From Furfurilactobacillus milii (lineage in GTDB: Bacteria > Bacillota > Bacilli > Lactobacillales > Lactobacillaceae), in contig NZ_JAIWJF010000009.1 in the NCBI RefSeq assembly GCF_021654115.1, positions 62,001-126,000 of the forward strand: DNA of 64,000 bases. The letters run 5' to 3'. The translations under genes were made by a program, and so were the position numbers. The notes below the pieces were generated by a model. It had not been told where the DNA came from. It did no database searches and saw nothing but the letters and a program-made list of their open reading frames with translations. Positions 27,785 to 36,837 of the stretch are shown piece after piece (within the stretch, counting starts at the first letter, position 1; each line of letters begins with the position of its first letter).

Positions 27785-29227
27785 TTAACCCGCGATCATT
27801 TGTTGCAAAATAGCTTTTAAATCATTCTCGTTCCCCAACGCTGAAATCTCGTAGCAACTTTGATTCTGTTTAATTGTTTGACGATTTTGTTCGTTCATGA
27901 CAATTAAATCGTAATGATGACGCTCATCGTAAAGTTCCCAAGCGACTTGAACAGCCGGCTCCAGTACATTAATTAGCCGTTTGGCAAATAATGCTGTCAG
28001 CTCCCGACTAGTGCCAAGTGCCAAACCAATATGACGCGTTGGCCGTGTGGTCGAAGTCAGTAAAGCGTAAAAAGGCAATAGATATTGCGATAGATAACGC
28101 CAGTGATCGTCGATAATACGGTGAATCGTGCCAGTCGTCGTTTCCAGCAACGTCGCTTTCAGTCGCGCCATCGCGACCGCCCCATTGCATGGCATGTTCA
28201 CGGCTAACGCATGGTCAAAACTCAGATCATCAAAGTGATCAATACTGCCAATCCCAATCATGGGAACCACCAGCAAACTAAATAACTGTGCCACGCTAAT
28301 GTGCACGATCTGTTGAATATCCTGAACATGAGCAAAATGTAACTGAATGCGGCGCAAGTTGTCATATAGCTCTCGATTTTGTGACCGGGTAATGCCAATC
28401 CAATCATCCAACTGTGTATCCGCGATGACCGCCCCACAATGAAGCAGTAGAAACAGCGTTAAGTTTTCCCGTTCACTGTCTGTCAATTGCAGCGCCGTTC
28501 GATCGACAACTGCCTTCAGTTTGGTTCCGTCGGTCAGCTGTTCATCTAGCGCAGAGACTTGGTCACTGAATTGGGCGAAGTTGACCTGAACGTGGTCCAT
28601 TACCGATAACCACTGAGTTAATCGGTCCGTCATTGACTCGTCAATTCTGAGACCACTTTCTGTCAGCCGTTTGATCAACTCATCGTGATTGACTGCCTGC
28701 TTTGGCGTGACATGCAACTCACGAAACAGTTTGTAGTAAAACCACGTCACCTGAAACAGTGTCCCCTTCAATTCGCCACGATAAATCGTCAAGCCAAATT
28801 CCTTAAGGAGACCATTCGCCTTGGTCACCTTACGCGCCGTTGTTTTCTCACTCAGGTGCAGTTCGTTAGCCAACTGCCACGCTTGAAAATGAAACTCGTG
28901 CTGATAGAGATACAGATAAATCTGATACATATCCGACCGCAACACCTGGCGGTCAAACATTAAGCCGTCCAGCGTCATTTTTCCCTGCATGGCAAACATC
29001 ACGTGTGTTTGGTCAAACGTCAACGTCAATGCGCCATCATCAATATCTGGCCTAAGATCTTCCATGATCTTTTGTAAATGACGACTTAACGTTGCTGGCG
29101 ATAAGCCGAGCGTTTTCATGAGCTTGGCTCGATTCGTTTGACCATCCGCTAGATAAATGCTCTCAAGGATTCGATAAGCTTGACGATCACCCTGATTCAA
29201 TAATTCAGTTCGATCCACCTTGTTCAC
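27785..29227 (-). CDS. Mga-type helix-turn-helix transcriptional regulator
   Basis: 480 residues. Two N-terminal winged helix-turn-helix units are visible: GDRQAYRILESIYLADGQTN with LGLSPATLSRHLQKI, and FQAWQLANELHLSEKTTARKV near residues 120-140. A long helical middle region and a C-terminal EIIB-like part (QVAWELYDERHHYDLIVMNEQ) follow, as in Mga/AtxA-type regulators that respond to sugar-phosphotransferase status. It lies between the WxL operon and another WxL gene on the same strand and is the obvious candidate to control them, which is inference. It is 30% larger than simple HTH regulators and normal for Mga. Confidence 0.88.
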   Translation of the reverse strand: MNKVDRTELLNQGDRQAYRILESIYLADGQTNRAKLMKTLGLSPATLSRHLQKIMEDLRPDIDDGALTLTFDQTHVMFAMQGKMTLDGLMFDRQVLRSDMYQIYLYLYQHEFHFQAWQLANELHLSEKTTARKVTKANGLLKEFGLTIYRGELKGTLFQVTWFYYKLFRELHVTPKQAVNHDELIKRLTESGLRIDESMTDRLTQWLSVMDHVQVNFAQFSDQVSALDEQLTDGTKLKAVVDRTALQLTDSERENLTLFLLLHCGAVIADTQLDDWIGITRSQNRELYDNLRRIQLHFAHVQDIQQIVHISVAQLFSLLVVPMIGIGSIDHFDDLSFDHALAVNMPCNGAVAMARLKATLLETTTGTIHRIIDDHWRYLSQYLLPFYALLTSTTRPTRHIGLALGTSRELTALFAKRLINVLEPAVQVAWELYDERHHYDLIVMNEQNRQTIKQNQSCYEISALGNENDLKAILQQMIAG

Positions 29228-29328
29228 TTCCTTAACTCAATCAACTCACATCGGCTCAACACCCGTCCGTTCAACATAAAAGACACACCCACACGAATGC
29301 GCGAGTGTGCCTAGGCTAAAATGGGGGC

Positions 29329-30480
29329 TTATTGATTTGGCACGCCAGCTGTCAACGTCCATGTAATGGTGGTACTGTACGTCTCGCCACCGCCAATACC
29401 ATACGGCACTTCTAGAAAAAGGCCATTGTTACGATTCCAGTGTCCCGAAATGTTTGTTTGCCGACCACGGGCCACATTATTGGCATCATTGACGGTTTCA
29501 CTAGTGTAATCATTACTCGTTGCCACCAGTGCTGAGGTGCCTTCAATGGGCTGATGCTTGCCATTACGCGCATAGAATAATGCATTGGTGAGTGGCTCAT
29601 GATCTGCTCCAGTGAGTGGCTGTACTGCTGTCGCCGTCAAGGTCCAGTTTTGCTTTTTGGAATAAGTGTCCAACACCGCCAACCGATTGTCGCCAACGCC
29701 GTTTTGACCAATTCCTTGTGGTCCCTCAATCGCTGCTGGTAATTGATGGCCCCAAGCTTCGTCGACGGTCAATTTATCCTGGCCCTGATTAAAATTGATA
29801 TTGCCAGGCGCCACCACTTTCAGCGCGCCATTCTGCTCGCCAGAAACGTTTGATAACAGAATTAAATTAATTAACCCCGTTTGATGACCAGATTCATCCG
29901 TCGCAAATAAAGACACGGTATGAATCGAGTTATCACGCGGAATGACGTTTGCGGGAATAACAAAATTAACCGGCTGTTGTGCACCTGTCTTGGTGAACGT
30001 TTGTCGACCTACCCACTGATTGATTCCCCACCAGAACATCACGTAAAAGTTAACCGTCCCGGTTCTGGGAATATCCAGGAGCATTGGTACCGTGACATCA
30101 TTGCCGTTAAACGTGATTGGGTTGTGGGACACCGGCTTCATGTTAAACGAAATTGGCAGACCGGGGCTCACTGCGGCACGACTTGTCGCCGCATTTTTGT
30201 CCATGACTGCTGATCGATCTTGATTAGCCATCGACATGCTGCTGCCATTAATGGCAGAACTGCTCGCTTCTGAATCATCGCTGGACGCTTGGCTTGCCAC
30301 ATTGACTGGCAAACGTGACTCCATTTCAGATTGCGACACTTGCATTTGCTGACTGCTAGCCTGTTGATCACTTGATTGAGAATCAGCAACCGGTGCCGCT
30401 AAGCCTGGATTGGACAATAAGGCTAAACCGGCTATAAAAGTCACTAACGCTCTCACCAGCCGCTGTTTGTTACTGGTCAT
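29329..30480 (-). CDS. WxL domain surface protein
   Basis: 383 residues. The signal peptide QRLVRALVTFIAGLALLSNP ends near GLA-APV. A Ser/Gln-rich segment (residues 30-105) follows, then a beta-rich region (FYVMFWWGINQWVGRQTF). The C-terminal WxL domain has QNWTLTATAV (W-T-L) and TITWTLTAGV (W-T-L). Its layout matches the 541-residue WxL protein of the neighbouring operon, so the two are probably paralogues. The ATG at 30480 is chosen because GGGGGAGAGG lies just upstream; the in-frame extension to 30606 is not a signal sequence. It has no WxL-binding partner of its own nearby. Confidence 0.9.
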   Translation of the reverse strand: MTSNKQRLVRALVTFIAGLALLSNPGLAAPVADSQSSDQQASSQQMQVSQSEMESRLPVNVASQASSDDSEASSSAINGSSMSMANQDRSAVMDKNAATSRAAVSPGLPISFNMKPVSHNPITFNGNDVTVPMLLDIPRTGTVNFYVMFWWGINQWVGRQTFTKTGAQQPVNFVIPANVIPRDNSIHTVSLFATDESGHQTGLINLILLSNVSGEQNGALKVVAPGNINFNQGQDKLTVDEAWGHQLPAAIEGPQGIGQNGVGDNRLAVLDTYSKKQNWTLTATAVQPLTGADHEPLTNALFYARNGKHQPIEGTSALVATSNDYTSETVNDANNVARGRQTNISGHWNRNNGLFLEVPYGIGGGETYSTTITWTLTAGVPNQ

Positions 30481-30831
30481 GTCATCCTCTCCCCCTAACG
30501 CGAAACATCGGCTAACGTTATTCACGTTGCTTATTTTATCGGAAAGACATTCTTTTTCGCGCTCATTTTTGGTTCTTGAGACGACCATTAATGAGTGAAA
30601 AAACAAGTTTGCCCAGCAATCATCAGGCCCCTTTCGGTCAGTATTTCAATCAAAAAAAGCAAGCCACAAAGGTCTGCCTTTCATCCATAATTTAATGTCA
30701 ATAAACACTGTTATATCGGGAAAAATAGCCTTTCAAACAGTTGTCACCATACATAGCGTCGTTCACTAATTGAGCAAACGTTTGAGCCAACGATGCCGCT
30801 ATTGATCAATCGTGTTTTTCTAATAATTCCT
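30481..30831. other. Intergenic region upstream of the third WxL gene
   Basis: About 350 bases without a gene. A weak hairpin followed by a T-run on the minus strand lies near 30648-30680 (GCAGACC/GGCTTGC, one mismatch) and may terminate the second Mga gene. Nothing else is recognisable. Confidence 0.4.
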
Positions 30832-32253
30832 TTAACCGTGCGCGATTCGCCGATAATCCCGTTCCGTCCCCAACTCTGTAATCTTCTCAACTGGCATGTC
30901 AGTTAAGCTTGAAACCGTCGCAGCGGTTCGTTCATTCATAACAACAAGATCAAATGACAGCCCAGCCTGATAATCACTGATGGTCACCGCTAACGTTTGC
31001 GTCAAAACATCCATTAACGCCCGTTTGGCAAACTGTGTCACCGTTGTTGAAAAGCCTAACGCCAGCCCAACATGCAGGGGTACTCGCCGTGATTGAACCA
31101 CTAAGTAAGGCCACAAACGGCGCTCAATATACAGCCAGTGACGGCGAACAAATTGATTGATCCAAGCGCTTTCCGTGTGTGTCAGTTGATACTGAACGCG
31201 GTCAAACGCTCGCCAATCAGTACTTCGGAAAAAAGTTTTCGTGAAATAATGGAAGCTGACATCATCGAAGATTTGCACGTCGCCGACAGTCACCATTGGC
31301 ACAATGAAAATGCCGGCAAGTCGTTGTCCTGTGAGCATCTCTGGTAACGGTGCGCCCAACCACGCTTCACTTAATGCCTGCTTACAGGCAGTCACCAATT
31401 TCACTAACCTAATGATCGATGTTTCTTTGGTCGACAGCAAAGACTGCCACATCTGATCTGTAAACATAAACTCACTGTGTAACAAGATGAACAGCAACAT
31501 CGCCTGACGCTTTGCTGCCGGCCATTCAGATTCTTTTTGCAAACACTCAAAAATTGGTGTGTGCCGCATAAATCGTTGACTATTTAGTGGCGCTTCACGG
31601 CGATATGACCACTGATTATTCACACTATGTTGCACAATGGCTAACCAGTCTTGAAGCCGATCAACCATATGGTCATCTAAACGAAAACCTTCATTATAGA
31701 GCCAGCCCTTCATCAAATCGAAATCATCGCTGGCAGGCAGGCGTTCGCCAATTGTTCGCCAAAAATTAAAATAGAAGAATTGCAACTGAGTTAAGTCGCC
31801 AACCAGCTGTCCGTTTATCACCCTCAGATCAAATGGCGCTAGCAACCCGTTAAGCGCTTTTAACTTGCGATATAGTGACGCTTCGCTCACGTGCATAACG
31901 TTCATCAATTGAGGCGCTCGGAAACGCAGTCCGTGTTGATATAAAAATTTAAGTAATACCACGTTATCGGCCGTCTGCAATTGCTGTTTGACAAGTAAGT
32001 CATCAATTGTGACCGTTCCTAACAACTGGAAAATCACTTTAGTGCCGTTGACCTCAAAACGAACTTTTTTGCTGCTTGTCCACGGTGACAGATCATGCAC
32101 TAAGCCGGTCAAATAACGTTTAACACTGGACAATGGCGTCTGGAGCCGCTGACTGATTCCTGCTAGCGTACTCTCCCCATTCTCCAGATACACGTCCAAA
32201 ATAATGCGGTATGCTAACCGGTCACGTTTGTTCAGTAAATCTTCTTTATACAT
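30832..32253 (-). CDS. Second Mga-type helix-turn-helix transcriptional regulator
   Basis: 473 residues with the same architecture as the regulator at 27785-29227. The N-terminal helix-turn-helix is RDRLAYRIILDVYLENGEST with LQTPLSSVKRYLTGL. A second follows as FRAPQLMNVMHVSEASLYRKL, then helical domains and a C-terminal part with FDLVVMNERTAATVSSL. The two share phrases such as HVGLALG(F)STTVTQFAKR versus HIGLALGTSRELTALFAKR, so they arose by duplication. The ATG at 32253 has GGAGGG about 8 bases upstream. It precedes the WxL gene at 29329-30480 on the same strand. Confidence 0.87.
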   Translation of the reverse strand: MYKEDLLNKRDRLAYRIILDVYLENGESTLAGISQRLQTPLSSVKRYLTGLVHDLSPWTSSKKVRFEVNGTKVIFQLLGTVTIDDLLVKQQLQTADNVVLLKFLYQHGLRFRAPQLMNVMHVSEASLYRKLKALNGLLAPFDLRVINGQLVGDLTQLQFFYFNFWRTIGERLPASDDFDLMKGWLYNEGFRLDDHMVDRLQDWLAIVQHSVNNQWSYRREAPLNSQRFMRHTPIFECLQKESEWPAAKRQAMLLFILLHSEFMFTDQMWQSLLSTKETSIIRLVKLVTACKQALSEAWLGAPLPEMLTGQRLAGIFIVPMVTVGDVQIFDDVSFHYFTKTFFRSTDWRAFDRVQYQLTHTESAWINQFVRRHWLYIERRLWPYLVVQSRRVPLHVGLALGFSTTVTQFAKRALMDVLTQTLAVTISDYQAGLSFDLVVMNERTAATVSSLTDMPVEKITELGTERDYRRIAHG

Positions 32254-32452
32254 CCTGCTCCCTCCAAGTGCGCCCAGCTTATCACAGCCCAGCGTTTTCA
32301 AACGGAAACAAGTGGTTGATGTCACCAATAGTGGAACACTTTCTTAAACCTTTACTGTTCGTCAACTCAACTAACCGGTTGTTCTTCTTTTAAAGGATTT
32401 GTGTCTACAAGATGTTTGCAAAAACTTTTTCGAAACAGCTAATAAGGATGTG

Positions 32453-32644
32453 AGCTGAAGGGCGTCCGCGTTGAACCCGACTGTGAAAAGGTTGTTAATT
32501 CGGTGGTCTATCCGAATTTACAACCGAGGACGGTCACTGAGACTCGACGGGTTCACGAGGCTCGGTGACGAGGTGAAAGACCGCGAACTTCGGGCTTGAA
32601 CCGGTCCCACAGGAGGGTTCAAAAGCGGACAACCGTAGGCGGAA
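32453..32644 (+). repeat. Structured repeat copy 9, A-type, solitary
   Basis: Start AGCTGAAGGGCGTCC. P1 is built of GTCCGC/GCGGAC and TTGAACCC/GGGTTCAA, P2 is CTGTG/CACAG, P3 is GGTTGT/ACAACC with TTAATTCGG/CCGAATTTA, and P4 is CACTGAG/CTCGGTG. The core GACGAGGTGAAAGACCGC and GGGCTTGAACCGGTCCCA is present, and the tail is ACAACCGTAGGCGGAA. No partner copy is found on its left side. Confidence 0.88.
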
Positions 32645-32663
32645 ACATTGCTCCTAAATAAAA

Positions 32664-32699
32664 AATCACTCACCAACAGCAATGTAGGTAAGTGACTAA
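32664..32699 (-). terminator. Terminator of the BCCT transporter gene
   Basis: Minus strand arms TTAGTCACTTACC and GGTGAGTGATTTTTT (one mismatch) around a 12-base loop, followed by a T-run. It lies 14 bases after the transporter stop codon. Confidence 0.85.
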
Positions 32700-32712
32700 G
32701 AAAATATCAATA

Positions 32713-34380
32713 TTATTGTTCAGATAAACGTTGACGCATCCATTCACGCCGCTCGTTGGCCGGTGCGACCAAGTTTGCACGTTGAACAGAAGGATCCGTC
32801 ATGACGGACTGATAAATGGAATGCAGCAATAATAATGCCACAAAGATCAACGGGAATCCCGCAATCGTACAAATAGCTTGCACGGTTTCAAAGCCACCCA
32901 CTAGCACAATTCCCAGTGAGAAAACAATGAAGATAATTACCCAGGCCATCCGGTTCCAACGCGTTGGTTGTTCAGTACCTGAAAGTTTCAGGCTGGTGAA
33001 CGAAGATACGATAAAGGCCGAAGAAGAAATGGTCGTTGCCAAAAAGACGAAACATGATAGACAGAACATCACTAACATAACCATCTTCATCGGTAACGTT
33101 TGAATCAACGCTGCCAATACTGATGCCTGACCCTGTGTGTTCAAGATGTGAACTAGGTTAACCGTGCCAGTTTGTTGTAACCATAATGCGTAGCCACCTA
33201 AGACCGCGTAGAAGCTTAAACAACCACCGACACCGTACGTTAACATGCCGACAATCACCTGACGGATCGTTTTACCGCGAGAAATACGGGCGATAAACAA
33301 ACCCATGACAGGCATGTAAGACAACCACCAGCCCCAGTAGAACATGGTTTGGTGTTGCGCAAAACTGTTGACACCAGGATTAGCTTTGTTAAACGACATT
33401 GCGGTAAAGTGTTGCACCATCAGGGCCAACGTTTGCCCCTCGCCGCCAATCAGTTTCATGGTAGGACCGACCAGCAAAACGATAATTAAGAATCCAATCG
33501 CAAGGTAAATGTGCCATGCTGATAGTTTCTTAATTCCTTTATTTAAACCGGCGTAAACAGTCAGTGCGAATAAAATAAACAAAACAACGAATAAGGCCAA
33601 TTTCAAATAAATGTTATCTGGCACACCGGTGATGGTGCTCAGAACTTTGGCAATGACAGGAATTTCCATCCCAATGGATGAGCCAATCCCACCCATAATC
33701 CCAAAGACAACCAGAAAGTCGATCAGTTGACGCAAGACGTGACGTGTCCGGCCAGGTCCCTGTAACAACGGAATCGCCGCACTCAAACGTTGAACATGCT
33801 TGCCCTTAACGTGCATCGTGTAGGCAATCGCAATGGTAGCAGTGGCGAAAATCATCCAGGCCATTGGACCCCAGTTAAATTCACCAACAACATTTGCATA
33901 AACGTAAGCTGCAGATGAGAATGGCTTGGCACCAAAGGCTGGGTGTTGCAGGTATTGTAACGGGTCGGTAGCACTCAACATTAAAATGCTGGCGTCAATC
34001 CCTGTTGCAAACACCATGCTCCCCCACTGGAAGCCGTTGTAGTCAGCCTTAACACCAGGCTTACCCAACTTGATGCGCCCGTATTTAGACATCACTAACG
34101 CCATGAAGAAAATGAAGTTAATGACGTAAATCAAGACGTACAACCATTCTGTTTTCGTCGTGAGAAATGACAAGACCGCGTTCATCGTTTGCTGAACGGC
34201 TGAGCCACCAATGATTAACACCAGGGACACGATTCCAAACAGAATCATGGTTGGTACAAAGACAGCTCGATCGACATTCTGACGCTTTAAAATAATAATC
34301 CTCCTAAGTTTTGGGTGAGCGTGAGCAGGCACTTTAAGCACCTGCGAGCGCGATATGGCTGTGTGGCAGTTTCCCACCAC
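32713..34380 (-). CDS. BCCT family betaine/carnitine/choline transporter
   Basis: A secondary transporter importing a quaternary-ammonium compound with Na+ or H+. About 12 membrane helices are present. The family-typical segments are WLYVLIYVINFIFFMALVMSKYGRIKLG, FATGIDASILMLSATDPL, EFNWGPMAWMIFATATIAIAY and MFYWGWWLSYMPVMGLFIARISRGKT (the Trp-rich BCCT signature). The true start is unclear. The open frame begins at GTG 34380, but the strongest ribosome site (AGGAGG near 34300) precedes only AUU codons at 34291-34299, immediately before the family-like LKRQNVDRAVFVP. The coordinates give the longest frame. Together with OpuC it marks osmoprotectant uptake. Confidence 0.9.
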   Translation of the reverse strand: MVGNCHTAISRSQVLKVPAHAHPKLRRIIILKRQNVDRAVFVPTMILFGIVSLVLIIGGSAVQQTMNAVLSFLTTKTEWLYVLIYVINFIFFMALVMSKYGRIKLGKPGVKADYNGFQWGSMVFATGIDASILMLSATDPLQYLQHPAFGAKPFSSAAYVYANVVGEFNWGPMAWMIFATATIAIAYTMHVKGKHVQRLSAAIPLLQGPGRTRHVLRQLIDFLVVFGIMGGIGSSIGMEIPVIAKVLSTITGVPDNIYLKLALFVVLFILFALTVYAGLNKGIKKLSAWHIYLAIGFLIIVLLVGPTMKLIGGEGQTLALMVQHFTAMSFNKANPGVNSFAQHQTMFYWGWWLSYMPVMGLFIARISRGKTIRQVIVGMLTYGVGGCLSFYAVLGGYALWLQQTGTVNLVHILNTQGQASVLAALIQTLPMKMVMLVMFCLSCFVFLATTISSSAFIVSSFTSLKLSGTEQPTRWNRMAWVIIFIVFSLGIVLVGGFETVQAICTIAGFPLIFVALLLLHSIYQSVMTDPSVQRANLVAPANERREWMRQRLSEQ

Positions 34381-34422
34381 AACACTCGCCTATTTTTACA
34401 AATCTAAAATTCTTTTCCACAC

Positions 34423-34474
34423 AAAAACGCTGTGCACCGACACCGAAGTGAACCACCTGCACAGCGTTAAAAAT
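34423..34474 (-). terminator. Terminator of the acetyltransferase gene
   Basis: Perfect arms AACGCTGTGCA and TGCACAGCGTT, A/T-runs on both strands, and a ~23-base loop. It is 64 bases beyond the stop codon. Confidence 0.85.
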
Positions 34475-34537
34475 TGGCTAACGCCGAATATACAAATGAA
34501 CGTCAGTCCTCACAGTCACCTGCCAGGATTGATCACT

Positions 34538-35146
34538 CTAAACTTTTTGTGTGTTTAATTCTGCCGCTTCAACTGAAGATTTAGCCTCAGGCACACGTTT
34601 GATAATTCTTGCTGGATTCCCAGCAATGACAACATTGTCACCGAAACTCTTCGTGACAACTGATCCGGCACCAACGACCACATTGTTCCCCAGCGTAACA
34701 CCTGGCAACACGGTCACGTGACCGCCAAACCAAGCACTATCGCCAATAGTAATCGGGGCACCAAGTTCGACATCCGCATTCCGCTCTTCAGGCGTTAACG
34801 GATGGATTGGCGTGTAAAGCCCAACGTCTGGGCCAAAATAACAATGACTCCCAATGGTAATGGGACACGTATCCAAAAAGGTATTGTCATAATTGGCGTA
34901 AAAATGATCCCCAATGTGAATGTTCCAGCCGTAGTCAAAACGGAAGTTGCTTTCCACAAAGAAGTGCGGGCCACTGTCTGCCAACAAATCCTGAAAACCG
35001 TGGTTACGTTTGTCATTGTCCGGTTCTGCATTTAACGTCTGCAATTGCTGACGGATTTCCACTCGGCGGGCAATCAGTTCAGAATCAAACTGATTGTAAT
35101 TTTCGCCGGCAGTCATGATTTCGCGTTGTGTTTTCATTGCTTTCAT
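34538..35146 (-). CDS. Maltose/galactoside O-acetyltransferase family (left-handed beta-helix)
   Basis: About 202 residues. The N-terminal Mac domain (MKTQREIMTAGENYNQFDSE) precedes the hexapeptide-repeat left-handed beta helix: HIGDHFYANYDNTF, CPITIGSHCYFGPDVGLYTPIHP with the likely catalytic His, then PITIGDSAWFGGHVTVLPGVTLGNNVVVGAGSVVTKSF. It transfers acetyl from acetyl-CoA to a sugar hydroxyl. No clear ribosome site precedes ATG 35146 or ATG 35137; the latter gives the usual family N-terminus. It appears monocistronic. Confidence 0.92.
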   Translation of the reverse strand: MKAMKTQREIMTAGENYNQFDSELIARRVEIRQQLQTLNAEPDNDKRNHGFQDLLADSGPHFFVESNFRFDYGWNIHIGDHFYANYDNTFLDTCPITIGSHCYFGPDVGLYTPIHPLTPEERNADVELGAPITIGDSAWFGGHVTVLPGVTLGNNVVVGAGSVVTKSFGDNVVIAGNPARIIKRVPEAKSSVEAAELNTQKV

Positions 35147-35195
35147 GTGTATAACGCTAGCACTAATTCCGTTTTCATGCAAAAGCCGACAATCT

Positions 35196-35240
35196 AAAAA
35201 TGCCCGTCTAACCGCATTAGTAAGCGGCTAGCAGGCAATT
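35196..35240 (-). terminator. Terminator of the SPFH gene
   Basis: Minus strand arms TGCCTGCTAGCCGC and GCGGTTAGACGGGCA, with G-T pairs, followed by TTTTT. Confidence 0.85.
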
Positions 35241-35378
35241 AAATTTGTTTTTGAAACCTAACTTTTTCATTCAAATTAACATATTTTGATTATTGAATAA
35301 TCAGACTTTTATTTATGAATTAGTGCCATTTTTAACCAACGTAACCTCATTGATTGGACCGTACTTGTACAGTTCAAG

Positions 35379-36197
35379 CTAATTGTTTGCGCCTTTTTCT
35401 AACAGTTTGCCCACAATCGGCAATTTGCCGAACTGATCGGCCCCGTCGTTTGGCACCACAATCGTGTTCGCATTGGAATTAGCTAGCTGTGAAAAGGCGT
35501 TGATTGACTGGTTCTGGAAGTACTTGTCATCTGCGTTTGCTAACCCAGCTTGGACAGTGTCAATCCGGTAACGTTCAGCATCGGCGCGAGTCCGTGTGGC
35601 GGTGGCCTCTGCAGAAGCAGTGGCCATTAATGCATCGTTTTTAGCCTTATTCGTCAATTGAATCGAGCGGGCTTCCCCTTCAGCCTGAGCAATGGCGGCC
35701 ACTTTTTCACGGTCAGCAGTCAGCTGTTTGTCCATCGCGGCCTGAATGGCCTTAGATGGTGTCAGTTCGTCAATGTTGATCCGATCGACATTAATGCCGT
35801 AAGTGTTCGTTAAATCACCAATAGCTAACGTCAATTCCTGGTTGATTTTAGCAGTGGAACCCAGCGCCTCATTCAAATCCATGCGGCCAATAATGTCCCG
35901 CAAATGACCACGCACGAGTTGTGCCATTGATTCTACAGAATCCGTGTTTTCATATTGGTATTTAACTGCGTCAGTGACATGGAAGTTAAGCGTCAGACTG
36001 GCCGACACGTCCGCATTATCCTTCGTGATAATGGAGTAGTTAGGCAGTGCTAACGGTTCCATCGCCAAACTGACGTTGCGAATCTTTTGGAAAAATGGCA
36101 GATAAAAATGTAGTCCTGACTCTACGCTATGACCGTAACGTCCCAACGTTTCAACTAATCCCTGATTATTTTGAGGTACAATTTTAAATCCAAGCAT
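35379..36197 (-). CDS. SPFH/Band 7 (stomatin-like) protein
   Basis: 272 residues. The SPFH domain begins at FKIVPQNNQGLVETLGRYGHSVESGLHF, continues FHVTDAVKYQYENTDSVESM, and has RMDLNEALGSTAKINQELTLAI. A helical tail rich in Ala/Glu/Arg (AAIAQAEGEARSIQLTNKAK) forms the oligomerisation coiled coil. Unlike many relatives it lacks an N-terminal membrane helix, so association would be peripheral. Family members scaffold membrane microdomains and regulate proteases. GGGGGAAA lies about 6 bases before the ATG. It appears to be a single-gene unit. Confidence 0.9.
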   Translation of the reverse strand: MLGFKIVPQNNQGLVETLGRYGHSVESGLHFYLPFFQKIRNVSLAMEPLALPNYSIITKDNADVSASLTLNFHVTDAVKYQYENTDSVESMAQLVRGHLRDIIGRMDLNEALGSTAKINQELTLAIGDLTNTYGINVDRINIDELTPSKAIQAAMDKQLTADREKVAAIAQAEGEARSIQLTNKAKNDALMATASAEATATRTRADAERYRIDTVQAGLANADDKYFQNQSINAFSQLANSNANTIVVPNDGADQFGKLPIVGKLLEKGANN

Positions 36198-36301
36198 AAT
36201 AATTTCCCCCTTCAATGTGCTGAGTTTAGTCAGCGTTGTCCTAGTTTCGACATCTCTTTGTTTTCAACATCTAAAGCTGTAATCCTGAAAAAACTGGCAA
36301 C

Positions 36302-36637
36302 CTACGTGATTTTTTTCAACGTTAGAATATTGCCATTACTTTCCAATACGGTGTAGCTTGCCTTGGCATCCACTGGATCGTTGTTCTCAATCAAAAAGCG
36401 ATAGTAAATCCCCGACAACTCTACTAATCCATTCTTTTGATTCAACTGTTTCCCCGCAATTGCTTGGCCAATAATTTGACGATGTTCAAACGTGGTCTGT
36501 TTTGCACTGGCTGCAAGGATGGTCACAATGTGGGCATTTACACTCCGATTTTCACGATCAGCCGCTGCAGCCAAACGGTCATACAAATCTTCATCGAGTC
36601 GTAGCAAGAACCGTTTTTCCTTCGGTTTATCCGCCAT
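36302..36637 (-). CDS. Arc-type ribbon-helix-helix DNA-binding protein
   Basis: 111 residues. The N-terminal 45 match the ribbon-helix-helix fold: KRFLLRLDEDLYDRLAAAAD followed by RENRSVNAHIVTIL. The C-terminal 60 residues (LVELSGIYYRFLIENNDPVD) form an unknown beta-rich domain that could sense a ligand or partner. GAAAGGGG is 7 bases before the ATG. Two inverted repeats lie just upstream and suggest autoregulation. It resembles an antitoxin by DNA-binding half, but no toxin gene adjoins it. Confidence 0.82.
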   Translation of the reverse strand: MADKPKEKRFLLRLDEDLYDRLAAAADRENRSVNAHIVTILAASAKQTTFEHRQIIGQAIAGKQLNQKNGLVELSGIYYRFLIENNDPVDAKASYTVLESNGNILTLKKIT

Positions 36638-36652
36638 CGTTTCGCCCCTTTC

Positions 36653-36690
36653 AATATCGATTCAATATTAATTTGATATCATGGTGATAT
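36653..36690. promoter_or_regulatory. Candidate autoregulatory operators of the ribbon-helix-helix gene
   Basis: Two inverted repeats just upstream of the ribosome site. AATATCGATTCAATATT (36653-36669) has 5-bp arms, and ATATCATGGTGATAT (36676-36690) is a perfect 6-bp inverted repeat with a 3-base centre. They share ATAT half-sites. Ribbon-helix-helix proteins commonly bind such tandem operators, but binding here is an inference. Confidence 0.5.
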
Positions 36691-36837
36691 TGTAATGCCA
36701 TTCAAATAAAAGTTCAAGCTAATACACCTATAAATAGTTACAAAATGCTAAAGATTATCATGCTCCTTAGTCGATCCGCACTGAAACGCCTATATTAAAG
36801 GCTTCAAAAAATCGGTTTTTACAAGGAGTCTTTCACT

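Noticed and set aside
36302-36637. Toxin-antitoxin module
   Set aside because: The ribbon-helix-helix protein has no small adjacent partner gene on the same strand; the neighbours are an SPFH protein and a divergent acetyltransferase.
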